Positions 15,266 through 24,700 of a stretch of 64,000 nt of DNA are shown piece by piece. The stretch is from assembly GCF_013450295.1 (NCBI RefSeq), contig NZ_SKBR01000002.1, positions 1,512,501 to 1,576,500 on the forward strand, read 5' to 3'. The first letter of the stretch is position 1; each line of letters starts with the position of its first letter. A model generated the notes under the pieces. That model saw only the letters and a list, made by a program, of their open reading frames with translations. It had not been told where the DNA came from and ran no database searches. The stretch comes from Streptomyces sp. AJS327. GTDB lineage: Bacteria; Actinomycetota; Actinomycetes; Streptomycetales; Streptomycetaceae. Position numbers and translations under genes: made by a program.

Positions 15266-15781
15266 ATGAGCACGGACAGTGTGGCGACCACGATGGCGGC
15301 CGACGAGAGGGACTTCGTCGAGCGGATCGCCGAGTACTACTTCCAGAACGACGGACTCCCCGTCGACCAGGGGCGGGTGGTCGGATGGATGCTGATCTGC
15401 GACCCGCCCGAGCAGCCGGTGAGCGACATCGTGCGCACCCTGGGTGTGCCCCGGGAGGCGGTGGACCGCATCGTCGACCAGCTCACCCCGGAGGGCAACC
15501 CCGTCAAGGTCTTCGAACGGCGGGGCTCGTTCGACGAGGAGTACACCCTCCGGCTGCTGGAGAACTCCTGGGCGCCGAAGGTGCGCAGGGTCTTCGCCGA
15601 GTTCCCGGACCTGGGACGCATCATCAACGAGGGGATCGTCTCCCTCCGCGCGGAGGGCGTCCCGGAGGAGCGGCTCCAGCGGATCGTCAACATGGGGCGT
15701 TTCCTCGACTTCCTCTCCGAGGAGATGCCGAAGATCCTGGAGCGCTACGAGGAGCGCAGGGCGAACCGTTCGGACAGCTGA
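15266..15781 (+). CDS. MarR/GbsR-like winged-helix regulator 2 of the PKS locus
   Basis: The 171-residue protein is a diverged copy of the preceding regulator, with the same order of elements. These are DERDFVERIAEYYFQNDG, GRVVGWMLICDPPEQPVSDIVRTLG, PREAVDRIVDQLTPEGNPVKVFERRG and a wing ending in EYTLRLLENSW, then a helical tail. The shared D-P-x-E-Q motif sits at the same place in both. The proline-rich turn and different wing suggest altered DNA or ligand specificity. The start is an ATG at 15266 with GAGGAG about seven bases upstream. The flavin reductase gene starts 38 bases after the stop, so all three are probably one transcript. Function as activator or repressor cannot be told from sequence. 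Confidence 0.72.
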   Translation: MSTDSVATTMAADERDFVERIAEYYFQNDGLPVDQGRVVGWMLICDPPEQPVSDIVRTLGVPREAVDRIVDQLTPEGNPVKVFERRGSFDEEYTLRLLENSWAPKVRRVFAEFPDLGRIINEGIVSLRAEGVPEERLQRIVNMGRFLDFLSEEMPKILERYEERRANRSDS

Positions 15782-15819
15782 CGCCCCCGGCCCGGTCGGA
15801 GCGGGGAAGGGCGGGGAAG

Positions 15820-16317
15820 GTGTCCTCCAGCGGTATCGACGACGAGGGGGAGGAGCGGAGCGCGCTCTTCCGTGACGCCTTCGCCCAGTGGCCCAGCGGG
15901 GTCGCGGTGATCTCGGCGATGACCGCCGACGGGCCCGTCGGGATGACGGGGACGGCGGTCTCCTCGCTCTCGCTCGACCCCTTGCTGGTCATGGCCTGTC
16001 TCGCGCGGAGTAGCTCCACGCTGGCCCATGTGCGGGCCGAGGGGGCCTTCGGGGTCAGTCTGCTGCGGCGCCAGGACCGTGCCGTGGCCGTCGCGTGTTC
16101 CGGGGGAGTGGCCAAGGAACGGCGTTTCGTGGGGGTCCCCCATGACGTGCGAAACGGTGTTCCGGTACTGCGCCACGCCCTGGCCTGGATTACCTGTGAG
16201 GTACGTGAGACGTATCCCGGAGGGGACCACCTCATTGTGGTGGGGGGCGTCACCGGGGTAGGGGGTTCTTCGGGCGATCCCCTGGTCTGGCATGAGCGGG
16301 AATTCCGCTCCCTCTGA
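15820..16317 (+). CDS. Flavin reductase-like (FMN-binding split-barrel) protein
   Basis: The 165-residue protein belongs to the flavin reductase family (split-barrel, HpaC/ActVB type). It has the family start FRDAFAQWPSGVAVISAM, the TGTAVSSLSLDPLLVMACLARSSSTL segment that binds flavin, FGVSLLRRQDRAVAVACSG and the late GGDHLIVVGGV strand, with the conserved G-D-H. Such proteins reduce FMN or FAD with NAD(P)H and feed it to a partner oxygenase. The obvious partner here is the luciferase-like monooxygenase at the far end of the cluster (62036-63115). A GTG at 15820 is chosen from a GGGGAAGG ribosome-binding site and family length; longer starts overlap the previous gene. A small hairpin follows the stop. 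Confidence 0.85.
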   Translation: MSSSGIDDEGEERSALFRDAFAQWPSGVAVISAMTADGPVGMTGTAVSSLSLDPLLVMACLARSSSTLAHVRAEGAFGVSLLRRQDRAVAVACSGGVAKERRFVGVPHDVRNGVPVLRHALAWITCEVRETYPGGDHLIVVGGVTGVGGSSGDPLVWHEREFRSL

Positions 16318-16320
16318 GTT

Positions 16321-16338
16321 TCCGGGATTTCACCCGGA
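16321..16338 (+). terminator. Short hairpin after the flavin reductase gene
   Basis: TCCGGG (16321-16326) and CCCGGA (16333-16338) form a 6-bp stem with a 6-base AT-rich loop, directly after the stop. It may attenuate read-through into the PKS genes. The gap 16339-16456 shows no gene and could hold an internal promoter. Confidence 0.3.
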
Positions 16339-16456
16339 CCAGTCGTGACGCCCTGGAAGCCCGTTTTCCCGGTCTTCCCTGGCGGTGCGTCAGGGGAATT
16401 ACCAGCCCGCCACAGAGTAATTGCATTCGCTAACAACGGTGCGAGGAAACACAGTC

Positions 16457-17926
16457 ATGTCCGGATGGTCGGCCGACGGCCCTCCCGTGGAGCCCGGGGA
16501 CGGCCCCTCCCGGGTGCGTCCCGAGGCGCTCGGCAGCTCCCGGTTCCGGGAGGCCCACGGGGTGCGGTACGCCTACGTCACGGGCGCGATGTACAAGGGC
16601 ATCGCCTCCCCCGAGCTGGTCGTCCGGGTGGGCAGGGCCGGACTGCTCGGCTACTTCGGCGCGGGCGGGCTGCGCCCGGACCGGGTGGCCGAGGCGGTGC
16701 GGCGGATCGGCCGCGAGCTGGGGGAGGGTGGGGCCTTCGGGGCGAACCTGCTGTGCAGCCCGGAGAACCCGGCGCTGGAGAACGAGGTCGTCAGCGTCTA
16801 TCTCGCCCACGGCGTCCGGCGGGTGGAGGCCGCGGCCTACGTGCGGATCACCCGCCCCCTGGTGCGCTACCGGGTGACCGGGCTGCGCCGGGACGCGGAC
16901 GGCACCGTGCGGGCGCGGAACTCGGTGATGGCCAAGGTGTCCCGCCCGGAGATCGCCGCCGCCTTCCTCGCTCCGCCACCCGCCTCCCTGGTCGCTGAAC
17001 TCCGCGCGGCGGGCGAGATCACCGAGGAGGAGGCCGCCCTCGCCCCCGGGATCACGATGGCCGACGACATCTGCGCGGAGGCCGACTCCGGGGGACACAC
17101 CGACCAGCGCGCCGCCTTCGCCCTGGTGCCCGACCTGGTGGCGCTGCGCGACCGAACCGCCCGGGAGCGCGGCGGCCTTGACGTACGGGTCGGCGCCGCG
17201 GGCGGGATCGGGACCCCCGAGGCGGCGGCCGCCGCCTTCGTGCTGCGCGCGGACTTCGTGCTGACCGGCAGCGTCAACCAGTGCACCGTCGAGGCGGGAA
17301 CCAGCGACGAGGCGAAGGACCTGCTGGCCGACGCCGGTGTCGCGGACACCACCATGGTCCCGGCCGGGGACATGTTCGAAGTCGGGGCGCGGGTGCAGGT
17401 GCTCAGGAAGGGCCTCTTCTTCCCTGCCCGCGCCAACAAGCTGTACGAGGTCTACCGGCGCCACGACAGCCTGGACGACATCGACGAGCGGACCGCCCGC
17501 CAGATCCAGGACCGCTACCTCGGGCGCGACTTCGACGCGGTGTGGCGGGAGACCCGGGAGCACTACGCCCGCACGCTGCCCTCGGAGGTGGAACGCGCCG
17601 AGGCCAGCCCCAAACACCGGATGGCGCTGGTCTTCAAGTGGTACTTCGTCCACGCCAACCGGCTGGCGCAGCGCGGGACCACCGAGCGCCGCGTCGACTT
17701 CCAGATCCAGTGCGGGCCCGCCATGGGCGCCTTCAATCAGTTCGTCCGGGGCACCCCGTACGAGCCGTGGCGCGCCCGGCACCCCGACGACATCGCGGAG
17801 CTGCTGATGACCGGTGCCGCCACCCTCCTCGACCAGCGGCTCCGGGCGCTCACCGGCGCCCTGGCGCCCACCACCGGACCCCGTACGGGGCGGGACCTTC
17901 TCGCGGAACCGGGAGCGGCACTGTGA
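16457..17926 (+). CDS. PfaD-type trans-acting enoylreductase
   Basis: The 489-residue protein matches the PfaD family, FMN-dependent TIM-barrel enoylreductases that act in trans on trans-AT PKS and PUFA synthase intermediates. Visible features are GAMYKGIASPELVVRVGRAGLLGYFGAGG near the start, VEAAAYVRITRPLVRYRVTG, the NSVMAKVSRPEIAAAFL segment, the flavin-phosphate GGIGTPEAAAAAFVLRADFVLTGSVNQ loop, and the PfaD-specific GDMFEVGARVQVLRKGLFFPARANKLYEVYRRHDSLDDID stretch. It would reduce enoyl chains made by modules 1, 4 or 9, none of which has its own ER. The ATG at 16457 is preferred because GAGGAA precedes it by eight bases. Its last four bases overlap the AT start, so the two are translationally coupled. 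Confidence 0.92.
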   Translation: MSGWSADGPPVEPGDGPSRVRPEALGSSRFREAHGVRYAYVTGAMYKGIASPELVVRVGRAGLLGYFGAGGLRPDRVAEAVRRIGRELGEGGAFGANLLCSPENPALENEVVSVYLAHGVRRVEAAAYVRITRPLVRYRVTGLRRDADGTVRARNSVMAKVSRPEIAAAFLAPPPASLVAELRAAGEITEEEAALAPGITMADDICAEADSGGHTDQRAAFALVPDLVALRDRTARERGGLDVRVGAAGGIGTPEAAAAAFVLRADFVLTGSVNQCTVEAGTSDEAKDLLADAGVADTTMVPAGDMFEVGARVQVLRKGLFFPARANKLYEVYRRHDSLDDIDERTARQIQDRYLGRDFDAVWRETREHYARTLPSEVERAEASPKHRMALVFKWYFVHANRLAQRGTTERRVDFQIQCGPAMGAFNQFVRGTPYEPWRARHPDDIAELLMTGAATLLDQRLRALTGALAPTTGPRTGRDLLAEPGAAL

Positions 17927-18789
17927 CCACGACCTACGTCTTCCCCGGCCAGGGGTCGCACCGCGTGGGGATGGGGGAGGCCGCCTTCGGGCGGTACCCG
18001 CACCTGGTGCGGCAGGCCGACTCCGTTCTCGGATACTCCGTGGCGGACCTCTGTCTCTCCGGCCCCGCGGAGCGGCTCGGCGACACCCGGTACACCCAGC
18101 CCGCCCTGTACGTCGCCGGGTCCCTGGCCTACCTGGAGCGGGTGCGCGAGACCGGGATCGTGCCCTCCCTGCTCGCGGGCCACAGCCTCGGCGAGTACGT
18201 CGCGCTCTTCGCCGCGGGCGCCTTCGACTTCCTGACGGGCCTCGAACTGGTGGCGGAGCGCGCGCGGTTGATGGCCGAGGCGGGGGACGGCGGCATGTGC
18301 GCCGTCATCGGGCTGGACGCCGGGCGGGTGACCGAGCTGCTGGCGGACGTCGCCCCGGAGGGGGTGACGGTCGCCAACCTCAACGCGCCACGCCAGGTGG
18401 TCCTCTCGGGGCCCCGTGGCCTCCACGACACCCTGCGGGGGCCGCTCGTCGACGGTGGCGCGCGCAGCGTGGTGTCCCTGCCGGTCAGCGGAGCCTTCCA
18501 CTCGCCGCACATGCGTCCGGCGGCGGAGCGCTTCGGGGCGTTCCTCCGGTCGTACCGCTTCAACGACCTGAAGATCCCCGTGCTGTCGAACGTCACCGCC
18601 CGCCCGCACGAGGACGCGTCCCTCGGGGAACTGCTCACCCGTCAGCTGGTCGAGCCGGTGCGCTGGACGGAGTGCGTGGGCTACGCCCTGGACCAGCCCG
18701 GCGGGGACGTCGTCGAGGTCGGCCCGGGCCGGGTGCTGACGGGACTGCTCAGACAGCTCCGCGAGAGCAGGGCGGAGGCGGCGGCGTGA
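17923..18789 (+). CDS. Trans-acting malonyl-CoA:ACP acyltransferase
   Basis: The 288-residue protein is a free acyltransferase that would load malonyl units onto the ACPs of the AT-less PKS. It has YVFPGQGSHRVGMG at the start, the nucleophile Ser88 in GHSLGEY, R in VAERARLM, and the specificity motif GAFH at about residues 190-193, with the catalytic-dyad-associated His193 in GAFHSPHM, consistent with malonyl rather than methylmalonyl choice. The GTG start overlaps the PfaD stop by four bases, with GGGAG upstream, and its own stop overlaps the first PKS gene by four bases. There is one AT only, and it carries no proofreading acyl-hydrolase copy; the separate type II thioesterase at 63112 may fill that role. 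Confidence 0.94.
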   Translation: MTTTYVFPGQGSHRVGMGEAAFGRYPHLVRQADSVLGYSVADLCLSGPAERLGDTRYTQPALYVAGSLAYLERVRETGIVPSLLAGHSLGEYVALFAAGAFDFLTGLELVAERARLMAEAGDGGMCAVIGLDAGRVTELLADVAPEGVTVANLNAPRQVVLSGPRGLHDTLRGPLVDGGARSVVSLPVSGAFHSPHMRPAAERFGAFLRSYRFNDLKIPVLSNVTARPHEDASLGELLTRQLVEPVRWTECVGYALDQPGGDVVEVGPGRVLTGLLRQLRESRAEAAA

Positions 18790-21700
18790 GTGAGCACCCC
18801 GCGGAACCGGCGGGCACCGAACGGGTGCGGGTCGGCACCGGTCAGGTCGCGGCCTTCGCCCAGGCGAGCGGGGACCACAACCCGCTGCACACGGACGGCG
18901 GTTACGCCCGGAGCACGCCGTTCGGCGAACCGCTCGCGCACGGGGCGCTGGGAGCCCTCGCCGCCCTCGCCGGAATCCCCGACCGCGAGGGGGAGCGGCT
19001 CGTCCGCGTCGAGGCCCGCTTCCCCGGCCCGCTCGTGCCCGGACGGTCCTACCGGCGCACCCTCGCCGAGCGGGACGCGCGGGAGGGCGAGGACACGGGA
19101 GCGGGGGAGAGCGGCGAACGCCTCGTCCTTGTCACCCTCCTCGACGGAGAGCGGCCCGTACTGACCGTGGAGGCGGTCCTCGCCACCGGCCCCGCCCCCG
19201 CGGACGCCCCCACGACGGGCGGTGGCGTCCACCCGCGCGCCACACCCGCCGACCCCGGTCTCGGCGAACTGCGCCCGGGAGGCGGCGGAGCCCACGAATA
19301 CGCCCCGGACTGGGCGGAGTCGGGGCGGCTCCTGAGGGAACTCGGCGTCCGGCACCGCGGCGTGACGGCGCGGCACGCCGCGGCGCTCGCCTGGGCCAGC
19401 TACCTGGCGGGGATGGAGTACCCGGGACGTTCCTCGCTGCTCCTCCGGTTCGCGGCCACCTTCCCCCGGGGCGGGGCGGACGCGGCGCTGTCCGGGGACG
19501 TTCCGCTGGCGGCCCGGGCGGAGGTGACGACGCTCAACCCCGGCTTCCGCACCGTGACCGTCCACGGGGAACTGTCCGCCCCCGGCGGTGGAGCCACCGT
19601 CGCCGAGGTCGAACTCCACGTCCACTCCCGGCGCGGCGCCGAACCCACGGCGCCCGATCGTCTCGCCGCGCTGCTGGCCCCGTCCGGGCGGCTCACCGGA
19701 CGGGTGGCGCTGGTGGTCGGCGGCAGCAGGGGACTGGGCGCGGCCCTGGTCCAGGCGCTGGCCCAGCAGGGCGCCACCGTCTACCTGGCCTACCAGCGCA
19801 GTGACGAGGAGGCCGAAGCGGTCCGGGACGGCCTGGGGACGCTGGCCGGGCGGGTCGTCCCGGTACGCGGCGACGCCGGTGATCCCGACTGGTGCCGGGA
19901 GCTGCGGGAGCGGATCGTCACCGCCCACGGGCGCTGTGACCTCCTGGTGCTGAACGCCTGCCCGCCCCTGCACGACATGGACCTCGCGGCCGACGACGGG
20001 CTGCGCCTCCTGGAGTTCGTTCACCAGTCGCTGGCCCTGGTCCAGGTTCCGCTGGCGGCGTTCGCCCGCGAACTGGCCGGGTCCGGCGGCCGCGTGCTCG
20101 CCCTCTCGTCGAGCGCCCTCGACGACCCCCCGCCGGACTGGCCCCACTACGTCACCGCGAAGGCCGCCACCGAGGGCCTGCTGCGTGCTCTGGTAGCCCA
20201 ACTCCCCACGGTGGGCGGTGTGCTGGCACGCCCGCCGCGACTCCGCACCACGCTGACCCACTCGATGCGCGCGGACGACGAGGCGCTGCCCGTGGAGGAC
20301 GCCGCGGTGACCCTCGTCGAGACCCTGCTCGCGGGCACCACACCCGGCCGCGTCGAGACACTCAGCGACTTCCCCCACCGGCGGCCTCCCCGGCCGGAGG
20401 GGCGTGGCGCGGAGCCGGAGGTGGCGGACCGGGGCAGCCTGGTGGTGGCCGCCACCTTCACCGCCGAACCCATCGCCCCGGCACTGGAGTTCTGGCTCAC
20501 CCACCTCGGCCTCGACCTGGACGTGGAGTTCGCCCCCTACGGCCAGGTCTTCCAGGAACTACTCGTTCCCGGCAGCGCGTTCGCCACCAACCCGCGCGGC
20601 TGCGACGTGGTGCTGCTGCGGCTGGAGGACTGGCCGGAGGACGAAAGCCAGCGCACGGTACGGGAGTTCACCGACGCCGTACGCGGCTTCGCGCCCCGGG
20701 CGGCCGTGCCGCTGCTCGTGGTGCTCGCTCCCGCCTCGCCCGGGAACTCCGGCACGTCCGGCCGCGCGTCGGAACTGGCCGCCGCCGAGCGGACGTTGCG
20801 CGCCGACCTGGCGGACGTCCCCGGCGCGCACGTGGTCGACTGGCGGCACTTCGGCGACCAGTACCGCGTTCCCGGACACCACGACCCCGAGCGGGAACGC
20901 CTGGGACACATCCCCTACACCCCCCTCGCGTTCACCGCGCTCGGCACGGTCACCGCGCGGGCGGTGCGGGCCCTGGCCCAGCCACCCGCCAAGGTGCTGG
21001 TCCTGGACTGCGATAACACCCTGTGGAGCGGGGTCTGCGGCGAGGACGGCACGCGCGGGGTCACCGTCGAGGAGGGACGGCTACGACTCCAGCGGTGGGC
21101 GCTGGGCCTGCGTGACCGGGGCGTGCTGCTCTGCCTGTGCAGCAAGAACGAGGAGGCGGACGTCCTCGCGGTGCTGCGCCGCGCCGACCTGCCGATCGGC
21201 GCGGAACACCTCGCCGCGCACCGCGTCAACTGGCTGCCCAAGTCCGAGAACCTCGCCTCCCTCGCCGCCGAACTCGGCCTGGGTCTCGACGCGTTCGTCT
21301 TCCTCGACGACAACCCCCTGGAGACGGCGGAGGTCTCCGCCGCGCACCCCCAGGTGCTGGCGCTCACCCTGCCGGCCGACGCCTCCGGCGCCGCCGCCGC
21401 GGTCGAACACCTGTGGGCGTTCGACCAGTTGGAGGTCACCGACGAGGACCGCCAGCGCGCCGAGACCTACCGGGCGAGCCAGCGGCGGGAGAGCGTACGC
21501 CAGTCGGCGATGAGCTACGCGGACTTCATCGACGGACTCGGCCTCCGTGTCGACATCGCGCCCGCCGCGCCCGGACAGCACGCCCGGATATCCCAACTCA
21601 GCTACCGCACCAACCAGTTCAACACCACCACCCTCCGCCGCTCGGAGGCCGAGGTGCGCGCCCTGGGCGAGGACCCACCCGGGTGCTGGGTCGCCGAGGT

Positions 21701-24700
21701 CAGCGACCGCTTCGGCGCCTACGGCCTGGTCGGCGTCGCCACCGCGAAACCGTCCGGCCGGAGCCTGGTCGTGGACTCCCTGATGATGAGCTGCCGGGTA
21801 CTCGGACGCGGAGTCGAGCACGCCCTGCTGGCACACGTCGCCGGGGAGGCCGTACGCGCCGGGCTCGACACGGTGGAACTGCCGTTCCGGCCGACGGAGC
21901 GGAACGCCCCCGCCCGGCGGTTCCTGGAGGAGGTCGCCGCCGGAAACGCCGCCGAGGCCGTCGAGGACGCCACCGGAACCGTCTTCCGGCTTCCGGCGGC
22001 GCACGCCGCGGCGGTGACCTTCTCGCCCGCCGCCCACCACGAGCCGCCGGAAACCCCGGGCACACCCACCCACTCCGCCGCTCCGGCGGGGGCCCGGTCC
22101 AGCGCGCTGTGGACGATCCCCGAGGAGCTGAGCGACCTCGCGGAGGTGCTCCGCCGCGCCGAACGCGAGACCGCCGGGGACGCCGCCCCGGACCGCTCTC
22201 CGGGGCGGGGCGACGGGCGGAACGACGGCGACGACCGCCCGGCCGGCGGTCAGGAGGAGGTCGCGCGGGCGCTGCGGGAGGTCTTCCACCAGGTGCTCCG
22301 GGTGCCCGCCGGACGGCTCGGGCCGGAGGTGACCCTGGAGGAGCTGGACCTCACCTCGTTCACGATCGTCGACCTGACGGCGCGCCTGGAGAGCCGCTTC
22401 GGCAGGCTGCCCCAGACCCTGCTGTTCGAGCACCGGACCCTGGGCGAGGTCGCGGAGGCCATCGCCGGACACCGCACGCGCCGCGCCCCGGACGCCCCCG
22501 ACGCCCCGGAGGTGGCCCAGGACGTCCGGCCCGACCGGTCCACCCGGCCGGAGGTCCCGGAGCGGCCGGTGGCGCCCGCGAGCACCAGACCCGCTACCCC
22601 CACCGCCGGTCCGGCCGGTGACGAGGCGCCGCCCGCGCCCGGCGAACCCGTCGCGATCGTGGGCATGGCGGGCCGCTACCCCGACGCCCCCACCCTGGAG
22701 GACCTGGCCGGGAACCTGGCGCGCGGCCACGACAGCGTGCGCGAGGTGGACGCCGGCCGATGGCGGGGAGCCGCGCCGCCGGACGACGGCACGCGGCGCT
22801 GGGCCTGTCTGCTGGACGAACCGGACCGCTTCGACTCGCTGTTCTTCCAGATCTCCCCGCGCGAGGCGGAGTTGATGGACCCGCAGCAGCGCCTCTTTTT
22901 GGAGGTCGCCTACGAGACGCTCCAGGACGCCGGTCTCACCCGGGCCAGCCTCGGCCCCGACGTGGGCGTGTACGTGGGAGCGATGGCACAGGACTACGCG
23001 GTGCTGGGCGCCGGGACCGCGCTCCGCGGCGACCGCTCCCTCCCCTACGCGGCCAACTACCAGATCGCCAACCGCGTCTCGTACTTCCTCGACCTGTCGG
23101 GGCCCAGCCTCGTCGTGGACACCGCGTGCTCCAGTTCGGGGGTCGCCCTCCACCTCGCCTGCGAGGACCTGCGGAACGGCCGGGTGTCGGCGGCGCTCGT
23201 CGGCGGCGTCAACCTCATCCTCCACCCCTCCCGGCACCTCCAGTACGCCCAGATGGGCATGTTGTCGCCCACCGGCCGCTGCGCGGCGTTCGGCGCCGCG
23301 GCCGACGGGATGGTGATGGGCGAGGGCGCCGGGGCGGTGCTCCTCAAGCCGCTCTCCAGGGCCCTGCGGGACGGCGACCACGTCCACGCGGTGATCCGGG
23401 GGACCGCGACCAACTCCGGTGGCCGGACGAGCGGTTTCACGGTGCCCAACCCCGACGCCCAGGCCGCGCTGGTCCGGGACGCGCTGCGGTCGGCCGGTGT
23501 CGAGCCGGACTCCGTCACCCTGATCGAGGCCCACGGCACCGGGACCCCGCTGGGTGACCCGATCGAGTTCCGTGGCCTCGGCAGGGTCTTCGGCTCGCGC
23601 GCCCCCGGCCGCGCGCCGCTGGCCCTGGGCAGTGTCAAGGGGAACATCGGGCACCTCGAACCGGCCGCCGCGATCGCCGGGCTCACCAGGGTCGTGCTCC
23701 AGATGCGGCGGCGCACCCTCCTGCCGTCCCTGGGGGCCGGGCAGCTCAACCCGGCGCTCGACGTGGAGGGAACGCCGTTCTTCGTCCCCGGCGACCCGGC
23801 CCCCTGGGAGGCCGACGGGCCACGGCGCGCGGGCGTCAGCTCCTTCGGGGCGGGCGGGGTCAACGCGCACGTGGTGGTCGAGGAGTTCACGCACGACCGG
23901 GACGGTGAGCCCGGACCCGCTCCGGAGCCGGGCGGCGGCCGCGAACTGGTGGTGCTGTCCGCCCGCACCGGGGATCGGCTGGCACGGGTCGCCCGGCGCC
24001 TGCGGACGTGGCTCTCCGACGGCGCGGACCGCCCGGCGCTGCGCGATGTCGCGCACACCCTGCGGGTGGGCCGGGAGGCCCTGGAGACCCGGGTCGCCTT
24101 CCCGGTGACCGGCCTGGACGAACTGCTGGACGCCCTCGACGCGCTGGCCGAGCACGGTCCGGACGCGCCACACGGGGCCCGTTCCGGCCGCGCGCACGGC
24201 GCCTCGGCGCTGAACGGGGTCTTCGACGGCGGCGCGGCGGCCACCGCCTTCCTCGCGGAACTGGCGTCCCGGGGCGAGTGGGAGAAGCTCGCGGAACTGT
24301 GGGCACGCGGCGCCCAGATCGACTGGAGCCGCGTTCTGCCTCCCGTGGCCGGTGCCCACCGGGTACCGCTGCCCCCCTACCCGTTCGAGCCGGTGCGCCA
24401 CTGGCTGCCGACGGCGGAGGCGCCGTCCACGGGGACCACCGCGGCGCCCCCGCCAGCTCCCGCGAGCGCCGTCGCGGAGGCGGACGCCCCGCTGCCCGGC
24501 GAACGGTCCTGGGACGCGGGCCGGGCCGAGCTGGGCTGGGACGGCTCCGAGCCCTATCTGCGGGACCACGTCATCGGCGGGCGGCCCCTGCTGCCCGGCG
24601 TGCTGTACCTGGAGCTGGCCCTGCGGGCGGCCCGCCGCCACGGCGTGCCCGGCGCCACCCGGATCAGCGGCATGGTCTGGTCCCGGCCGATCGCCGTGGC

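Noticed and set aside
17814..18785. PKS 1 beginning upstream at 17814
   Set aside because: That stretch is an out-of-frame reading of the PfaD and AT genes. The GTG at 18786 overlaps the AT stop in the same way as the other junctions.
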